DNA from: Prevotella scopos JCM 17725
GTDB taxonomy: Bacteria; Bacteroidota; Bacteroidia; Bacteroidales; Bacteroidaceae
Length of the DNA: 64,000 nt
NCBI RefSeq assembly: GCF_018127785.1
Contig: NZ_CP072390.1
Span: 806,001-870,000, forward strand
Reading direction: 5' to 3'
Shown here: piece after piece, positions 37,250 to 47,900 of the stretch
How positions within the stretch are numbered: position 1 is the first letter of the stretch
Layout of the letters: every line of letters begins with the position of its first letter
Program-made: the position numbers and the translations under genes
The notes under the pieces: model-generated
Seen by the model: the letters and a program-made list of their open reading frames with translations, nothing else
What the model was told of the DNA's origin: nothing
The model's database searches: none

Positions 37250-38554
37250 ATGATAAAGGCACTTTCACTTTTCGAATTAAACAATCTTGTTGCGGATGTT
37301 ATAGATAGTACGATGTCACGTTCTTACTGGGTCCAAGCGGAATTATCCGAAGCCCGGGAGAATCGAGGACATTGCTATATGGAACTGATTGAAAAAAATG
37401 AAGGTAGTAATGTACCCATAGCACGTGCTTCCGCTAAGTGCTGGAGTAATGTTTGGATGCTTATCAAGTCTGCTTTTTTGCGTATAACAGGTCAAGAAGT
37501 GAGAGCAGGAATGAAGGTAATGTTGCAAGTACATGCACAGTTCCATCCTCAATATGGTTTCTCGTGGATAGTTGACGATATCAATCCTGAATATACAATG
37601 GGTGATATGATGCGAAAACGTCAGGAGATTATTCGCCAATTAAAGACAGAAGGTGTTTTTGATTTACAGAAAGAGCTACATCTACCTATGTTTGCTCAAC
37701 GTATAGCGGTAATATCTTCAGAAACAGCTGCAGGTTATGGAGATTTTTGCAATCAGTTAGAATCAAATGATTACGGACTCTTTTTTCATGTAGAATTATT
37801 TCCAACAATCATGCAAGGGGACTATGTTGAAAAGAGTATAATAGAAGCTTTGAATAAAATCAATAGCTGTGAAGATAATTTTGATTGTGTTGTTATCATT
37901 CGTGGTGGTGGTGCAACAGCTGACCTCAGCGGCTTTGATACTTTAAAGCTCGCTGAGAATGTTGCAAACTTCCCATTACCCATCATAACGGGTATTGGAC
38001 ATGAACGTGATGAGAGCGTTTTGGATATGGTTTCGTTTCAACGTGTGAAAACACCTACTGCAGCAGCAGCTTATCTCATTGACCACCTTTCATCGACGCT
38101 TATGCGAGTTGAGAACGCACAAGCTATGATTGTTGACAACGTTCGTCGTACATTGGAAATAGAGAAGATGCGTATCCAACAGATTGCTACACAGATTCCT
38201 GTTATGTTCTCTGTCGTTCGTACAAAACAAGAAGCTATGCTTGATGGCTTGTCACAATGTCTTATTACAAAGATGCAGGAAGCTATGAAGCAAGTCGATT
38301 TTCATCTGTGTACTATACAAAATCGCATCTTACCGACACTTCAGAATAGGTTGGCAAACGAGCATCATCGTATAGAGATTCTCGGACAGCGTTTGCGATT
38401 GCTTGACCCATCACTACTCTTAAAACGTGGATTTAGCATTACCTTATGTAATGGTAAGATTATTCGGAATGCAAAGGATTTGAAGATGGGCGACACATTA
38501 ACAACACGATTTGAGAAAGGAGAGGTGGAAAGTAAGGTCAATCGTTTATCATAA
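37250..38554 (+). CDS. xseA: Exodeoxyribonuclease VII large subunit
   Basis: 434 aa. N-terminal OB-fold (about residues 20-110, ending FSWIVDDINPEYT), then the catalytic region with RIAVISSETAAGYGDF, VVIIRGGGATADLSGFD and TGIGHERDESVLDMV, and a long coiled-coil C-terminal arm. With XseB it degrades single-stranded DNA from both ends. xseB starts 40 bp downstream. Confidence 0.95.
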   Translation: MIKALSLFELNNLVADVIDSTMSRSYWVQAELSEARENRGHCYMELIEKNEGSNVPIARASAKCWSNVWMLIKSAFLRITGQEVRAGMKVMLQVHAQFHPQYGFSWIVDDINPEYTMGDMMRKRQEIIRQLKTEGVFDLQKELHLPMFAQRIAVISSETAAGYGDFCNQLESNDYGLFFHVELFPTIMQGDYVEKSIIEALNKINSCEDNFDCVVIIRGGGATADLSGFDTLKLAENVANFPLPIITGIGHERDESVLDMVSFQRVKTPTAAAAYLIDHLSSTLMRVENAQAMIVDNVRRTLEIEKMRIQQIATQIPVMFSVVRTKQEAMLDGLSQCLITKMQEAMKQVDFHLCTIQNRILPTLQNRLANEHHRIEILGQRLRLLDPSLLLKRGFSITLCNGKIIRNAKDLKMGDTLTTRFEKGEVESKVNRLS

Positions 38555-38594
38555 GAGAGCAGAATGTTACCTATAATTTCAAAATTAAAAAACA

Positions 38595-38783
38595 ATGAAA
38601 GAAATAAAATACGAAGAAGCAGTTCGTCAACTAGAAGCAATAGTTGAGAAAATGGAAAGTGGAAAACTTGACATCGACACTTTAGCTGACCAATTGAAAG
38701 AGGCAAAAGAGTTGGTGAAACTCTGTAAACAAAAGCTAAAGCGTACTGATAATGAGATTCAAAAACTTTTGGAAAAACAATAA
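38595..38783 (+). CDS. xseB: Exodeoxyribonuclease VII small subunit
   Basis: 62 aa, the usual size. A two-helix protein with the family pattern YEEAVRQLEAIVEKMESGKL then DTLADQLKEAKELVKLCKQK. Many copies bind each XseA arm. Confidence 0.93.
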   Translation: MKEIKYEEAVRQLEAIVEKMESGKLDIDTLADQLKEAKELVKLCKQKLKRTDNEIQKLLEKQ

Positions 38784-38839
38784 AATCATAACCATTTGTA
38801 TAAAAAATAAGAAGTAGGTTTAATAAACTTGCCATTTGG

Positions 38840-38870
38840 TTGCACGATAAGATATTTTTGATTACTTTTG
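38840..38870 (+). promoter_or_regulatory. Promoter of ilvE
   Basis: TTG at 38840-38842, 20 bp, then TACTTTTG at 38863-38870. The expected start near 38876 is just before the ATG at 38883. Confidence 0.6.
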
Positions 38871-38882
38871 TGGATAATTGTC

Positions 38883-39926
38883 ATGAATGATAACTTAAAA
38901 CAAAATAATATGAAGAATATAGAATGGTCAAGTTTAACATTTGGCTATATGCCAACTGATTATAATGTACGTTGTTACTATCGTAATGGCAAGTGGGGTG
39001 AGGTTGAAGTATGTTCAGATGAATATCTCAAACTCCACATGGCAGCAACATGTCTCCACTATGGTCAAGAGGCTTTTGAGGGCTTAAAGGCGTATCGTTG
39101 TCCAGATGGTAAGGTACGTGTTTTCCGTGTAGAAGCAAATGCTGAACGTCTGCAGAACACAAGCCGTGGAATCGTAATGCCAGAGGTGCCAACAGAACTA
39201 TTTACTGAAATGGTTAAGAAAGTCGTTCGCCTCAATCAGGAATTTATCCCACCATACGAGAGCGGTGCTTCACTCTATATTCGTCCGCTGTTAATTGGTA
39301 CATCTGCACAAGTGGGTGTTCGCCCAGCAGAAGAATATTGCTTCTTAATCTTCGTTACTCCTGTAGGGCCTTATTTTAAGGGTGGCTTCTGTGCAAATCC
39401 TTATGTTATTGTTCGTGACGTTGACCGTGCGGCTCCATTAGGAACAGGTATGTTTAAAGTCGGTGGTAACTATGCAGCATCATTGCGAGCTAATCGTCGT
39501 GCGCATGAGCAGGGTTATGCATCAGAGTTCTATCTTGATGCAAAGGAAAAGAAATATGTTGACGAATGTGGTGCAGCCAACTTCTTTGGTATTAAGAATG
39601 ATACGTATGTAACTCCAAAATCGAGTTCAATTCTGCCATCTATTACCAATAAAAGTCTGATGCAAATTGCAGAAGATTTGGGTATGAAAGTAGAGCGTCG
39701 CCCTATTTCTGAAGATGAGTTAGATAGCTTTGAGGAGGCAGGTGCTTGTGGCACGGCTGCTGTCATCTCACCTATTTCACATCTTGATGATATGGATACA
39801 GGTAAGGTTTATAACTTTGGAGAGAAACCAGGTCCTTGGTCAACAAAACTTTATAATACTCTTCGTGGCATTCAGTATGGTACAGTTGAAGATAAACATG
39901 GCTGGACAACTGTCGTGATTGAATAG
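38883..39926 (+). CDS. ilvE: Branched-chain amino acid aminotransferase
   Basis: 347 aa from the ATG at 38883; an ATG at 38910 also lies within reach of the promoter. Class IV PLP-enzyme motifs: HYGQEAFEGLKAYRCPDGK, the lysine region GNYAASLRANRRAHEQG, and DECGAANFFGIKND. It transfers amino groups between Ile, Leu or Val and 2-oxoglutarate. Single gene with terminator; no ilv or leu genes are adjacent. Confidence 0.95.
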   Translation: MNDNLKQNNMKNIEWSSLTFGYMPTDYNVRCYYRNGKWGEVEVCSDEYLKLHMAATCLHYGQEAFEGLKAYRCPDGKVRVFRVEANAERLQNTSRGIVMPEVPTELFTEMVKKVVRLNQEFIPPYESGASLYIRPLLIGTSAQVGVRPAEEYCFLIFVTPVGPYFKGGFCANPYVIVRDVDRAAPLGTGMFKVGGNYAASLRANRRAHEQGYASEFYLDAKEKKYVDECGAANFFGIKNDTYVTPKSSSILPSITNKSLMQIAEDLGMKVERRPISEDELDSFEEAGACGTAAVISPISHLDDMDTGKVYNFGEKPGPWSTKLYNTLRGIQYGTVEDKHGWTTVVIE

Positions 39927-39970
39927 AATTCTCTGAAGGATAGAAGTTAACAAAAATATACGTAAAATAA

Positions 39971-40023
39971 AGATTTGCGCCAAAGCTTATGATTGCATTT
40001 AGCAATAGCTTTGGTGCAAATCT
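39971..40023 (+). terminator. Terminator of ilvE
   Basis: GATTTGCGCCAAAGCTTAT pairs with ATAGCTTTGGTGCAAATC and is followed by TTTTTAT. Apart from this and the 22-bp units at 40132, the 39927-40491 gap holds no gene. Confidence 0.85.
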
Positions 40024-40131
40024 TTTTATTAAGTGAAGGTATCTCTAATTCTTTTACTTGCAGCATGGTCCTTACCTCAAAACAAGTATGTTTGCATTCA
40101 TGTTAGCTTCTTTATTTTAATGTGTTGACCA

Positions 40132-40197
40132 CCTGCACTAATGGTGCATACCCTCCGCACCAAATGTGTTCACGCTCCGCACTAAAGCTATATACCA
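40132..40197 (+). repeat. 22-bp tandem repeat, three units (locus C, outside a MITE)
   Basis: Units start at 40132, 40154 and 40176, each 22 bp; the middle one reads TCCGCACCAAATGTGTTCAC plus GC. There are no MITE ends around it. It lies downstream of ilvE and of the convergent glyA. Confidence 0.85.
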
Positions 40198-40491
40198 AGA
40201 ACTCCATATATGCTGGTAAGTAGTGGTTCTCTAAAAATACTTAAGGTACTTTGTCTTATAAATGAAATACAAACGAAGGCTATTGATAATTCTATCTGAG
40301 AAGCTTTTTCAATGAAATATATTGTGATAGTAATGTGTTTGTCATATTACAAATTAAAGATGTGAAGTTTCGAACATTACATAATTTCATAGAAAAGGTA
40401 TTCCGAGGTGTCAATAAAATGAATGGGAGCATGTCAAAGCGGACATACTCCCATTATCATTTATGTATTTGTGATATATATCAATTACATG

Positions 40492-41772
40492 TTAGTAAGC
40501 GAAGAGAGGATAATCCTTCATCGTCTCGTTAACTTTCTCACGGACACGCTTGATAACCTGCTCATTCTCTGGATCTGATAAGACCTCATCGATAAGATCA
40601 GCACAGAGTAGCATCATGTCTTCTTTACAACCACGAGTTGTCATAGCTGCAGTGCCAAGACGCAAACCACTTGTCTGGAAAGCAGAACGCTCGTCATAAG
40701 GAACCTTATTCTTGTTAGCTGTAATATCAGCTGCTACAAGTGCATTCTCTGCAAGTTTACCAGTCAAATCAGGATATTTTTGGCGAAGGTCAAGCAACAT
40801 AGAGTGGTTATCTGTACCACCACTGACAATGCTGAAGCCTTTATCAACAAGAGCTTGTGCAAGGACAGAAGCATTCTTCTTTACTTGTAAGGCATATTCC
40901 TTCCAACTTGGTAAAAGGTTCTCTCCGAAACCTACAGCCTTTGCTGCTATTACATGTTCCAATGGTCCACCCTGGTTACCAGGGAAAACAGCAGAATTTA
41001 TGAGCATTGACATTGGCTTCAAATCGCCCTTCTTGGTTCTTAAACCCCATGGATTTTCGAAATCTTTGCCCAAAAGGATTACACCACCACGAGGACCACG
41101 GAGTGTCTTGTGCGTTGTTGTGGTGACAATGTGAGCATATTTCACAGGGTTATCAAGAAGACCTGCAGCGATAAGACCAGCAGGGTGAGCCATATCAATC
41201 AACAGCAATGCACCTACTTCATCAGCGATCTTACGCATACGTTTGTAGTCCCATTCGCGGCTGTAAGCAGAGCCACCACCGATGATGAGCTTTGGCTTGT
41301 GCTCACGAGCTAGTCGCTCCATCTCGTCATAATCAACTCGTCCTGTCTCTGGATTTAGGGTGTATCCAATGTGGTTATAAAGAATACCAGAAGTATTCAC
41401 CTCGCTACCATGAGAGAGATGGCCACCCTGATCAAGATCAAGTCCCATAAAGGTGTCGCCTGGTTTCAGTACGGCAAGAAATACAGCTTGGTTAGCTTGT
41501 GCACCAGAGTGTGGCTGCACATTGGCATACTCAGCACCGAAAAGCTGTTTGACACGCTCAATAGCGAATGTTTCTACTTGGTCAACAACCTGACATCCGC
41601 CATAATAACGTTTGCCAGGATAACCTTCTGCATACTTGTTAGTTAGGTAAGATCCCATTGCGTGCATAACTTCGTCACTGACGAAATTCTCAGATGCAAT
41701 CAGCTCCATTCCTTTGAGCTGACGTTTGTGTTCCTTTTCAATAAGGTCAAAAATTTCTTGGTCTCTTCTCAT
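40492..41772 (-). CDS. glyA: Serine hydroxymethyltransferase
   Basis: 426 aa. Signature segments [20 protein letters not shown], the [12 protein letters not shown] substrate loop and the PLP-lysine region [17 protein letters not shown]. It converts serine plus THF to glycine and 5,10-methylene-THF, the main one-carbon entry. It is transcribed alone on the minus strand. Confidence 0.97.
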   Translation of the reverse strand: MRRDQEIFDLIEKEHKRQLKGMELIASENFVSDEVMHAMGSYLTNKYAEGYPGKRYYGGCQVVDQVETFAIERVKQLFGAEYANVQPHSGAQANQAVFLAVLKPGDTFMGLDLDQGGHLSHGSEVNTSGILYNHIGYTLNPETGRVDYDEMERLAREHKPKLIIGGGSAYSREWDYKRMRKIADEVGALLLIDMAHPAGLIAAGLLDNPVKYAHIVTTTTHKTLRGPRGGVILLGKDFENPWGLRTKKGDLKPMSMLINSAVFPGNQGGPLEHVIAAKAVGFGENLLPSWKEYALQVKKNASVLAQALVDKGFSIVSGGTDNHSMLLDLRQKYPDLTGKLAENALVAADITANKNKVPYDERSAFQTSGLRLGTAAMTTRGCKEDMMLLCADLIDEVLSDPENEQVIKRVREKVNETMKDYPLFAY

Positions 41773-41836
41773 GTGTATTGAATGTTTAGTAGGGAGTCAT
41801 TTTTAGTAAACAAACCCCCTGGTTAGTGTTACGCTG

Positions 41837-41844
41837 CAAATATA
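41837..41844 (-). promoter_or_regulatory. -7 box for glyA
   Basis: TATATTTG on the minus strand, 64 bp before the ATG. The leader of about 58 nt between them carries no structure I can support. Confidence 0.6.
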
Positions 41845-41981
41845 CAAATTAATGTTCTAACTTGCAAGTGTATCAAAAAAATAATGTAAATTTGCATTTA
41901 CAATTATATGTCTGCTGTTTGCTTACATCATTGGTGTAACGCACATAAAGTGATTATTGATAATATATTACAACATTATAT

Positions 41982-42362
41982 ATGAAGCTAAAAGAATTAT
42001 TTCAAGCTTATGAGTTCGAAGAGATTTATCCTCTTATAGGACTTATGTTTCCAAAAGGTCGCCATTTACGTGTGCAGTTCCATAATGCATACAATCTATT
42101 ATTGTCGCTCAATCCTGTGATGTCTAAGAAGCAAATTCGTTATCAGCTGATGGAAGATCCTGACACTAATGAGATGTTTTTTGGTGCTGATGACCACGAT
42201 TTTAATGGTCCTTGGGAAGTACTTCTTGGTAAGGAAGTAAAGAAAGAGCCAAAGGTGGATCTTACTAATGAGGAACTGGTTGCTAATTGCTTGTTGAACA
42301 CAGTATTGATTGGTCGCTGTCCTCGTGCATTTGAGAAAGATTATCAAGCTATTATGAAGTAA
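41982..42362 (+). CDS. Conserved hypothetical protein of Bacteroidota type
   Basis: 126 aa, soluble, with an acidic middle (MKLKELFQAYEFEEIYPLIG...). It may belong to a family listed as DUF6557, but I am not sure. No signal or membrane segment. It converges on the cupin gene, with a long inverted repeat between them. Confidence 0.65.
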   Translation: MKLKELFQAYEFEEIYPLIGLMFPKGRHLRVQFHNAYNLLLSLNPVMSKKQIRYQLMEDPDTNEMFFGADDHDFNGPWEVLLGKEVKKEPKVDLTNEELVANCLLNTVLIGRCPRAFEKDYQAIMK

Positions 42363-42366
42363 AGTA

Positions 42367-42541
42367 GTTGACAAGTTGAATGTGAACGAGTTAACAAGTT
42401 AAAATGTAAACGAGTTGACAAGTTATGTGATAAAAAGACTTTTATCCTCTTAATCACTTCAACTTGTCAACTCGTTTGCTTTTTCCTTATTTATTTGTCA
42501 ACTCGTTTACTCGTACACATTTAACTTGTCAACTTGTCAAC
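42367..42541. repeat. Long inverted repeat of 23-24-bp units between convergent genes
   Basis: Three direct units start GTTGACAAGTT (42367), GTTAACAAGTT (42390) and GTTGACAAGTT (42414). They are followed by inverted copies at 42461, 42496 and 42521-42541. The central hairpin has perfect 17-bp arms (42408-42424 and 42461-42477), continued by GTGAT/ATCAC and an AAAAG/CTTTT tip. The outer arms 42367-42378 and 42530-42541 also match perfectly. It probably works as a two-way terminator for both neighbours. Confidence 0.85.
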
Positions 42542-42548
42542 CCAATGA

Positions 42549-42872
42549 TTACCCTCTAATCATTGTTATAATCATCTTGAATCGTTCAGGTGCATTGACT
42601 GAGTGAGGTGCTCCACTTGGAATGATAAAACTCTCACCTGCTTTAATGACATGTTTTACTTTTTCTACAGTCAGTTCCATCTTTCCATCAATAACCTGGA
42701 TAAAAGCATCGAATGGTGCTGTGTGTTCTGATAGTCCCTGACCTGCATCAAAGCTGAATAAGGTAACACTTCCTGCATTATTGTGTACTAGTTCCTTACT
42801 TACTACACCACCTTCTGCATAATCAATCACATTGTTTGAAGTGAAAACAACTCCTTTTTCTACTTTACTCAT
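42549..42872 (-). CDS. Single-domain cupin protein
   Basis: 107 aa. The cupin motifs are recognisable as SEHTAPFDAFIQVIDGKMEL and GESFIIPSGAPHSVNA, so a small double-stranded beta-helix, probably metal-binding. It begins 8 bp from the inverted repeat. Its substrate, if any, is unknown. Confidence 0.85.
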   Translation of the reverse strand: MSKVEKGVVFTSNNVIDYAEGGVVSKELVHNNAGSVTLFSFDAGQGLSEHTAPFDAFIQVIDGKMELTVEKVKHVIKAGESFIIPSGAPHSVNAPERFKMIITMIRG

Positions 42873-43004
42873 GATTTATCTTCTTTATTAATTTGTAATA
42901 TTCAGTTTACCTATTTATATATTACAAAGTTGATGCCAAATTAGAAAGTGGGAACAAATGTTACTCTTTAATTAAGTTATATCTTAAGTTTCTGTTTTGC
43001 CAAC

Positions 43005-44000
43005 TTATCTTTTCTTGGCTTTAATATTTCGTTTCAAACCATCAAATTTGACTCGTTTAACAGCTGAACCCTTAAAAAGACGTTGATAATCTTCTACTGT
43101 TAAGTTATGCCACATCTCTTTACTCATACTGAGAAGTTCTGGCTTAGGCTGCAACGATGGTTCTGTGTTGGGGGTGGAAAATCGGTTCCATGGGCAAGCA
43201 GTTTGACAACGATCACACCCGTAAATGGTATCTCCCATAGACGACTTTGCCTCATCAGATAATTCTCCTCGATTTTCAATGAGCTGATATGACAGACAGC
43301 GTTCTGCATGGAAGTCTTCATCGGGGATGATGGCTCGGGTAGGGCATGCATCGATGCATCTATGACACTTCCCACATCGGTTTGACATCGGTTCATCATA
43401 AACATCAACTTCAAAGGGTAAGAATATCTCACCTAAGAAAAACATTGAGCCAGCATGAGGGATAATTAGTTGATGATTTCGACCTACCCAACCTAAACCA
43501 GCCTTTTGTGCCCAGTAACGTTCCAGAACAGGAGCAGTATCGCAAAAGCAACGTATTAAAGGTTCTTCTCCTTTATTTTCGTTTTGAGGAATCTGCCAAC
43601 GTTCTGATATCTTCATTGCCAACTCTCTCATCTTACGTTTCATCAAATCGTGGTAATCTTGTCCAAGGGCATAGGCCGCAATTTGATACTCCCCTTTAGG
43701 CATCTGCTGTGCAGGTGTGTAATTGAAAGCAAGTGAAACAATACTTCGTACACCAGGAATAAGGAGACGTGGGTCAAGGCGTTTCTCAAGGTAATTTGAC
43801 ATATACGCCATGGAAGCCTCTTCTCCATTTTCCAACCATCTTCGGTATTTTTGCGCTATTTCTTCATCAACAGGTGCTGCCTTTGCTATGCCACAAGCAG
43901 AGAATCCCACGTCTCGTGCTAAAAACTTGATGGTAACTGATTGAGCAGTTTCTAAGTCCTCTTCGTGAATTGATGGGTTTAGGGTGTCTGATGATGTCAT
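43005..44000 (-). CDS. queG: Epoxyqueuosine reductase
   Basis: 331 aa. Two ferredoxin-type [4Fe-4S] motifs: CGKCHRCIDACPTRA and CDRCQTACPWN. The cobalamin-binding N-terminal half includes FNYTPAQQMPKGEYQIAAYA and GKDYHDL-like GQDYHDLMKRKM. It reduces epoxyqueuosine to queuosine in tRNA, the last step of Q synthesis. No other queuosine gene is nearby. Confidence 0.94.
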   Translation of the reverse strand: MTSSDTLNPSIHEEDLETAQSVTIKFLARDVGFSACGIAKAAPVDEEIAQKYRRWLENGEEASMAYMSNYLEKRLDPRLLIPGVRSIVSLAFNYTPAQQMPKGEYQIAAYALGQDYHDLMKRKMRELAMKISERWQIPQNENKGEEPLIRCFCDTAPVLERYWAQKAGLGWVGRNHQLIIPHAGSMFFLGEIFLPFEVDVYDEPMSNRCGKCHRCIDACPTRAIIPDEDFHAERCLSYQLIENRGELSDEAKSSMGDTIYGCDRCQTACPWNRFSTPNTEPSLQPKPELLSMSKEMWHNLTVEDYQRLFKGSAVKRVKFDGLKRNIKAKKR

Positions 44001-44130
44001 AAGAGAGATTAAAGCATAAAGTAAACTTAAATTATCGGAAGACCGAAGTATGTCTCGATAATTAATAGTTCATTTTCAAATTATATAATGTTATCCTTTT
44101 ATTTTAAGACGAAGTTCTGCTAATGTATTA

Positions 44131-44763
44131 TTAAAAGGTTTCAGCTGGATCATCAGGGAAAACCTTAAATTCATAACCTTGATCTTTAAGCCATTGCAAA
44201 GACTCTGGAAGTGCAGTGCGAAGCTTGTCAATACTCTTAAGGGAATCATGGAAGGTAATGATAGAACCATTACGTGAGTATTTCTTTATATTGTTTACAA
44301 CGTCTGCAGCTGTCAGCCATTTGGAATAATCACGTGTCACAAGGTCCCACATCACAACACGATAATTCTGTTTTACCCACCAATATACTGTATGTCGCAA
44401 CCATCCATGCGGAGGACGAAAGTAGGGAGATTTGAGAAGAACGTCGGCCTTGGTTACATCTACGGCATAAGTCAATGTCCAATGCCTAAAAGAACCCAAG
44501 TGATGATAGGTGTGATTGCCTACCTTATGTCCACGACGAATCACCTCTTCATATATTTCTGGATGTTTTCGCACATTATCAGCAACCATAAAAAACATGG
44601 CCTTTGCATTGAACTGGTCAAGTACATCAAGTATAAAAGGTGTAGCCTCAGGTATTGGTCCATCATCAAATGTGAGATAGACTGAATGATCATTCTTGTC
44701 CATACGCCAAAGAGCGTGTGGATAAAAGATACGTAACCAGCGTGCAGGTTGTTCTATTAACAT
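44131..44763 (-). CDS. Polysaccharide deacetylase (NodB homology, CE4)
   Basis: 210 aa. CE4 motifs in order: TFDDGPIPEATPFILDVL (metal Asp), GHKVGNHTYHH (metal His pair), RPPHGWLRH, and a C-terminal ITFHDSLKS. No clear signal peptide, though the N-terminus is basic and amphipathic. It removes N- or O-acetyl groups from a glycan such as peptidoglycan or an exported polysaccharide. It lies 130 bp from queG in the same direction. Confidence 0.92.
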   Translation of the reverse strand: MLIEQPARWLRIFYPHALWRMDKNDHSVYLTFDDGPIPEATPFILDVLDQFNAKAMFFMVADNVRKHPEIYEEVIRRGHKVGNHTYHHLGSFRHWTLTYAVDVTKADVLLKSPYFRPPHGWLRHTVYWWVKQNYRVVMWDLVTRDYSKWLTAADVVNNIKKYSRNGSIITFHDSLKSIDKLRTALPESLQWLKDQGYEFKVFPDDPAETF

Positions 44764-44861
44764 ATTAACCTCCCAATAATTTTAGTGAATCAAGGGCAAA
44801 GCCTACTTATTCAACATTATAATATCCTATCGATCTAAGACTCTAGGGTGGATAGGGAAAG

Positions 44862-44913
44862 TTAAAAGCCAGAGTTTGGTAATCTTTTAAGACAACCAGA
44901 TTCTGGCTTTTAA
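44862..44913 (-). terminator. Terminator of the DUF2723 gene
   Basis: TTAAAAGCCAGA pairs with TCTGGCTTTTAA around about 28 nt. T-rich flanks on both sides allow use in either direction, but the nearest upstream gene on the minus strand is the DUF2723 gene. Confidence 0.75.
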
Positions 44914-44944
44914 TTTTTTATGTTTGCTTTGATTATAACAATCC

Positions 44945-47900
44945 CTAATCTAATGATCCATTTTGGTTCTGGAATCTTCTGAAGAGATTATCAAGTTCGG
45001 CGGCATGTTTGTTAGCCCAAGCATGGTTAATCTGCTCATTTTCATTAATAAGATTTGCCATAATCTGGAAATTCATCTTACATGATCCTTGTGTCATATT
45101 GAAGAGACGAGGAGAAAGACTGAGATAGTAGTTTACATACTGAAGTGAAATCTTCCACAGCGCATCATATAATTGACGTGCCTTTGCTTTCTGTCCCAGT
45201 AATGCGTATGCATGAGCCATATCACCTGATCCACTCATGTAGCTTATTGGGACATTATACGTTGGAATTTCCTTCTCAGCCTTCTGAAGAACCTTTAAGG
45301 CCTTAGCCTTTTCACCCTTTGCAATAAGGTGGAGTGCAAGGTCAGCCATCTCACGACGATGCGTATAGCACATACGAGCTACAGTTTCATCGATGTAAAG
45401 TCCTGGCTTGCTAAGACCACCCCATTTGAAGCGATTCATCATGACATCATAAGTCTTCTCTGTATCGAAGTTACGCATATTGATGCCTGTAGAATTTGCA
45501 TTGTCCATTGTAGAGAATGGGGTAATACGATTTACGAGACCTTCTTGAATGAAGTTTTCACCTAAGTTCATAAAGTTCTCAGCTCCAACGGTTACAGCTA
45601 CATAGAGAGGACGTGTCCAGTTACAGTTAGCAATCATCTCAAGCATCATCAAATCATTCTTGTATAAAGCTTGTTTTCCTGCCAATGAGATGACCATTCG
45701 ATCTGGAATAGAATCACCTGGAAGCATCATACCACTGCGACGGACAGCTTCCTTATCGATAGTCATATAGATAGTATCAGTAGGAATGATATGATTTTCT
45801 TCGTTCTTTGAGCGTACCCAGTACTTGAGAATATTCTTCAACTCAAATGGGTCATCACCGAACTGAGCCTTCGCAGCTGCTGGCTCCTGCTTGTAGAAAT
45901 CACGAATCTGTTGCTTAAATTGTGGTGCAACTTGTACATATTCATTCGTTCCACTTACATAATCAAGGCGTGCCCATGAAATAGGTACACTTGGTGAATT
46001 GTATGCAGGACGACGCATCTGGTCGATGTACCAGTCTGTTTGCAGGTAAGAAAGGTTGCAGACGCGAGCGTCTGTGCGTACTCCTTCAACCTCTTGGTTG
46101 TACCATAATGGGAAGGTATCATTATCACCATTGGTGAAGATGATTGGGTCACCCTTCTGCTGCAATGAATTAAGATAATTCTGACCGAAGTCACGGCAAG
46201 TATATCTACCTGAGCGGTCGTGGTCATCCCATGTCTGTGACGCCATCTGTATTGGAACAAGCAGACAGACAGCTGAAATAACAGAGGCTGAGAGTATCGG
46301 TGCAACCTTTAGTTTACGTGCCCAGTCGTAGAGTGCCAACACGCCTAAACCACACCATATTGCGTAAGCGTAGAACGAGCCAGCATAAGCATAGTCACGC
46401 TCACGTGGCTGACTAGGCGTTTGGTTCAGATAGATAACGATGGCAAGACCAGTCATAAAGAACAGGAAGAAAACCACCCAGAACTGCTGTATGCCACGTT
46501 TTCCTCGCCATGCTTGCCAGAAAAGACCAATCAAACCGAGTAATAATGGTAAACAATAGAAAACATTGTGTCCCTTATTAGTTTTTAACTCATCTGGTAA
46601 CAAGTCTTGGTTGCCATATAACGCATTATCAATGAAGGATATACCAGTAATCCAGTTTCCATGTTCTGGTTCACCATTGCCTTGAATATCATTCTGACGC
46701 CCTGCAAAGTTCCACATAAAGTAACGCCAATACATAAAGTTACACTGGTAAGAAAGGAAGAACTTTATGTTCTCCAATTGGGTTGGAATCTTCACGCCAT
46801 CAACCTCATGACCGGTAACGCCACCCATCCATTGTTCGTATTGACTCGCAGAACTTGGGTTATACATACGTGGGAAGAACATATTCTGTTCGAACACCTG
46901 TGTCGCCTTATGACGAACAATGTAGTAAGAATCTTTCTCGTCTTTAGACGCTTTCTCCTTACGCTCATAAACCGGAGCACCCTCATCAAACTTATAGTGC
47001 ATACCGTCTTCTGCAACTGCAGGTTGACTTGAGTATGCCTGTCCGTAAAGTAATGGACGGTCACCATACTGGTCACGACTCAGATAACTACCCAAAGTAA
47101 AGATATCCTCTGGTGAATTCTGATCCATTGGTGGATTGGCTGTTGAGCGAATAACGATTACAGCATATGAAGAGTAGCCGATAAACAACATCAGCATACA
47201 AAGCAAAGCTGTATTCTTTATGCGTGAAGAAACAAGTGCAACACGCTGCTTTTTACCATCTTTGTTAAATGGACGCTGCCACTGAAGCAGTACGTAAACG
47301 AGTGCAAGAACAATAAGTCCTGTAAAGAATGCTGTCCATCCATAGCCATAGAATGGAATACCAATCAGTCCCAGTGCTGCCAAGAATGCTATATTCTGAC
47401 GGCGTGGGTTCTTATCCTGATATGTCTCATAAATGCCCCAAATAAAAGAAGCAATGAGTAAGGCAATATAAATAATGGTACCCGTGTTGAATGGCATGCC
47501 AAGTGTATTCGTGAAGAATAACTCAAACCATCCACCTACTGTGATAATACCTGGAACAACACCATACAGAACGGCTGCAACGAGGACTACAGAGAGGAGC
47601 AAGGCAAAGAGTGAACCCTTCAAGTTTGCATCTGGCACCTTCTTATAATAGTAAACCAGTGCAATGGCTGGAATACAAAGGAGGTTGAGTAGGTGCACAC
47701 CAATTGACAGACCAGTCATATAGGTAATCAGTATCAACCAACGGTCAGAATGAGGTTTGTCTGCATTATCTTCCCATTTCAATATAAGCCAGAAAACAAC
47801 AGCTGTAAACGCTGATGAATAGGCATATACCTCGCCCTCAACTGCTGAGAACCAGAAAGTGTCACTGAAAGTATAAATCAGCGCACCAACAAGGCCTGCA

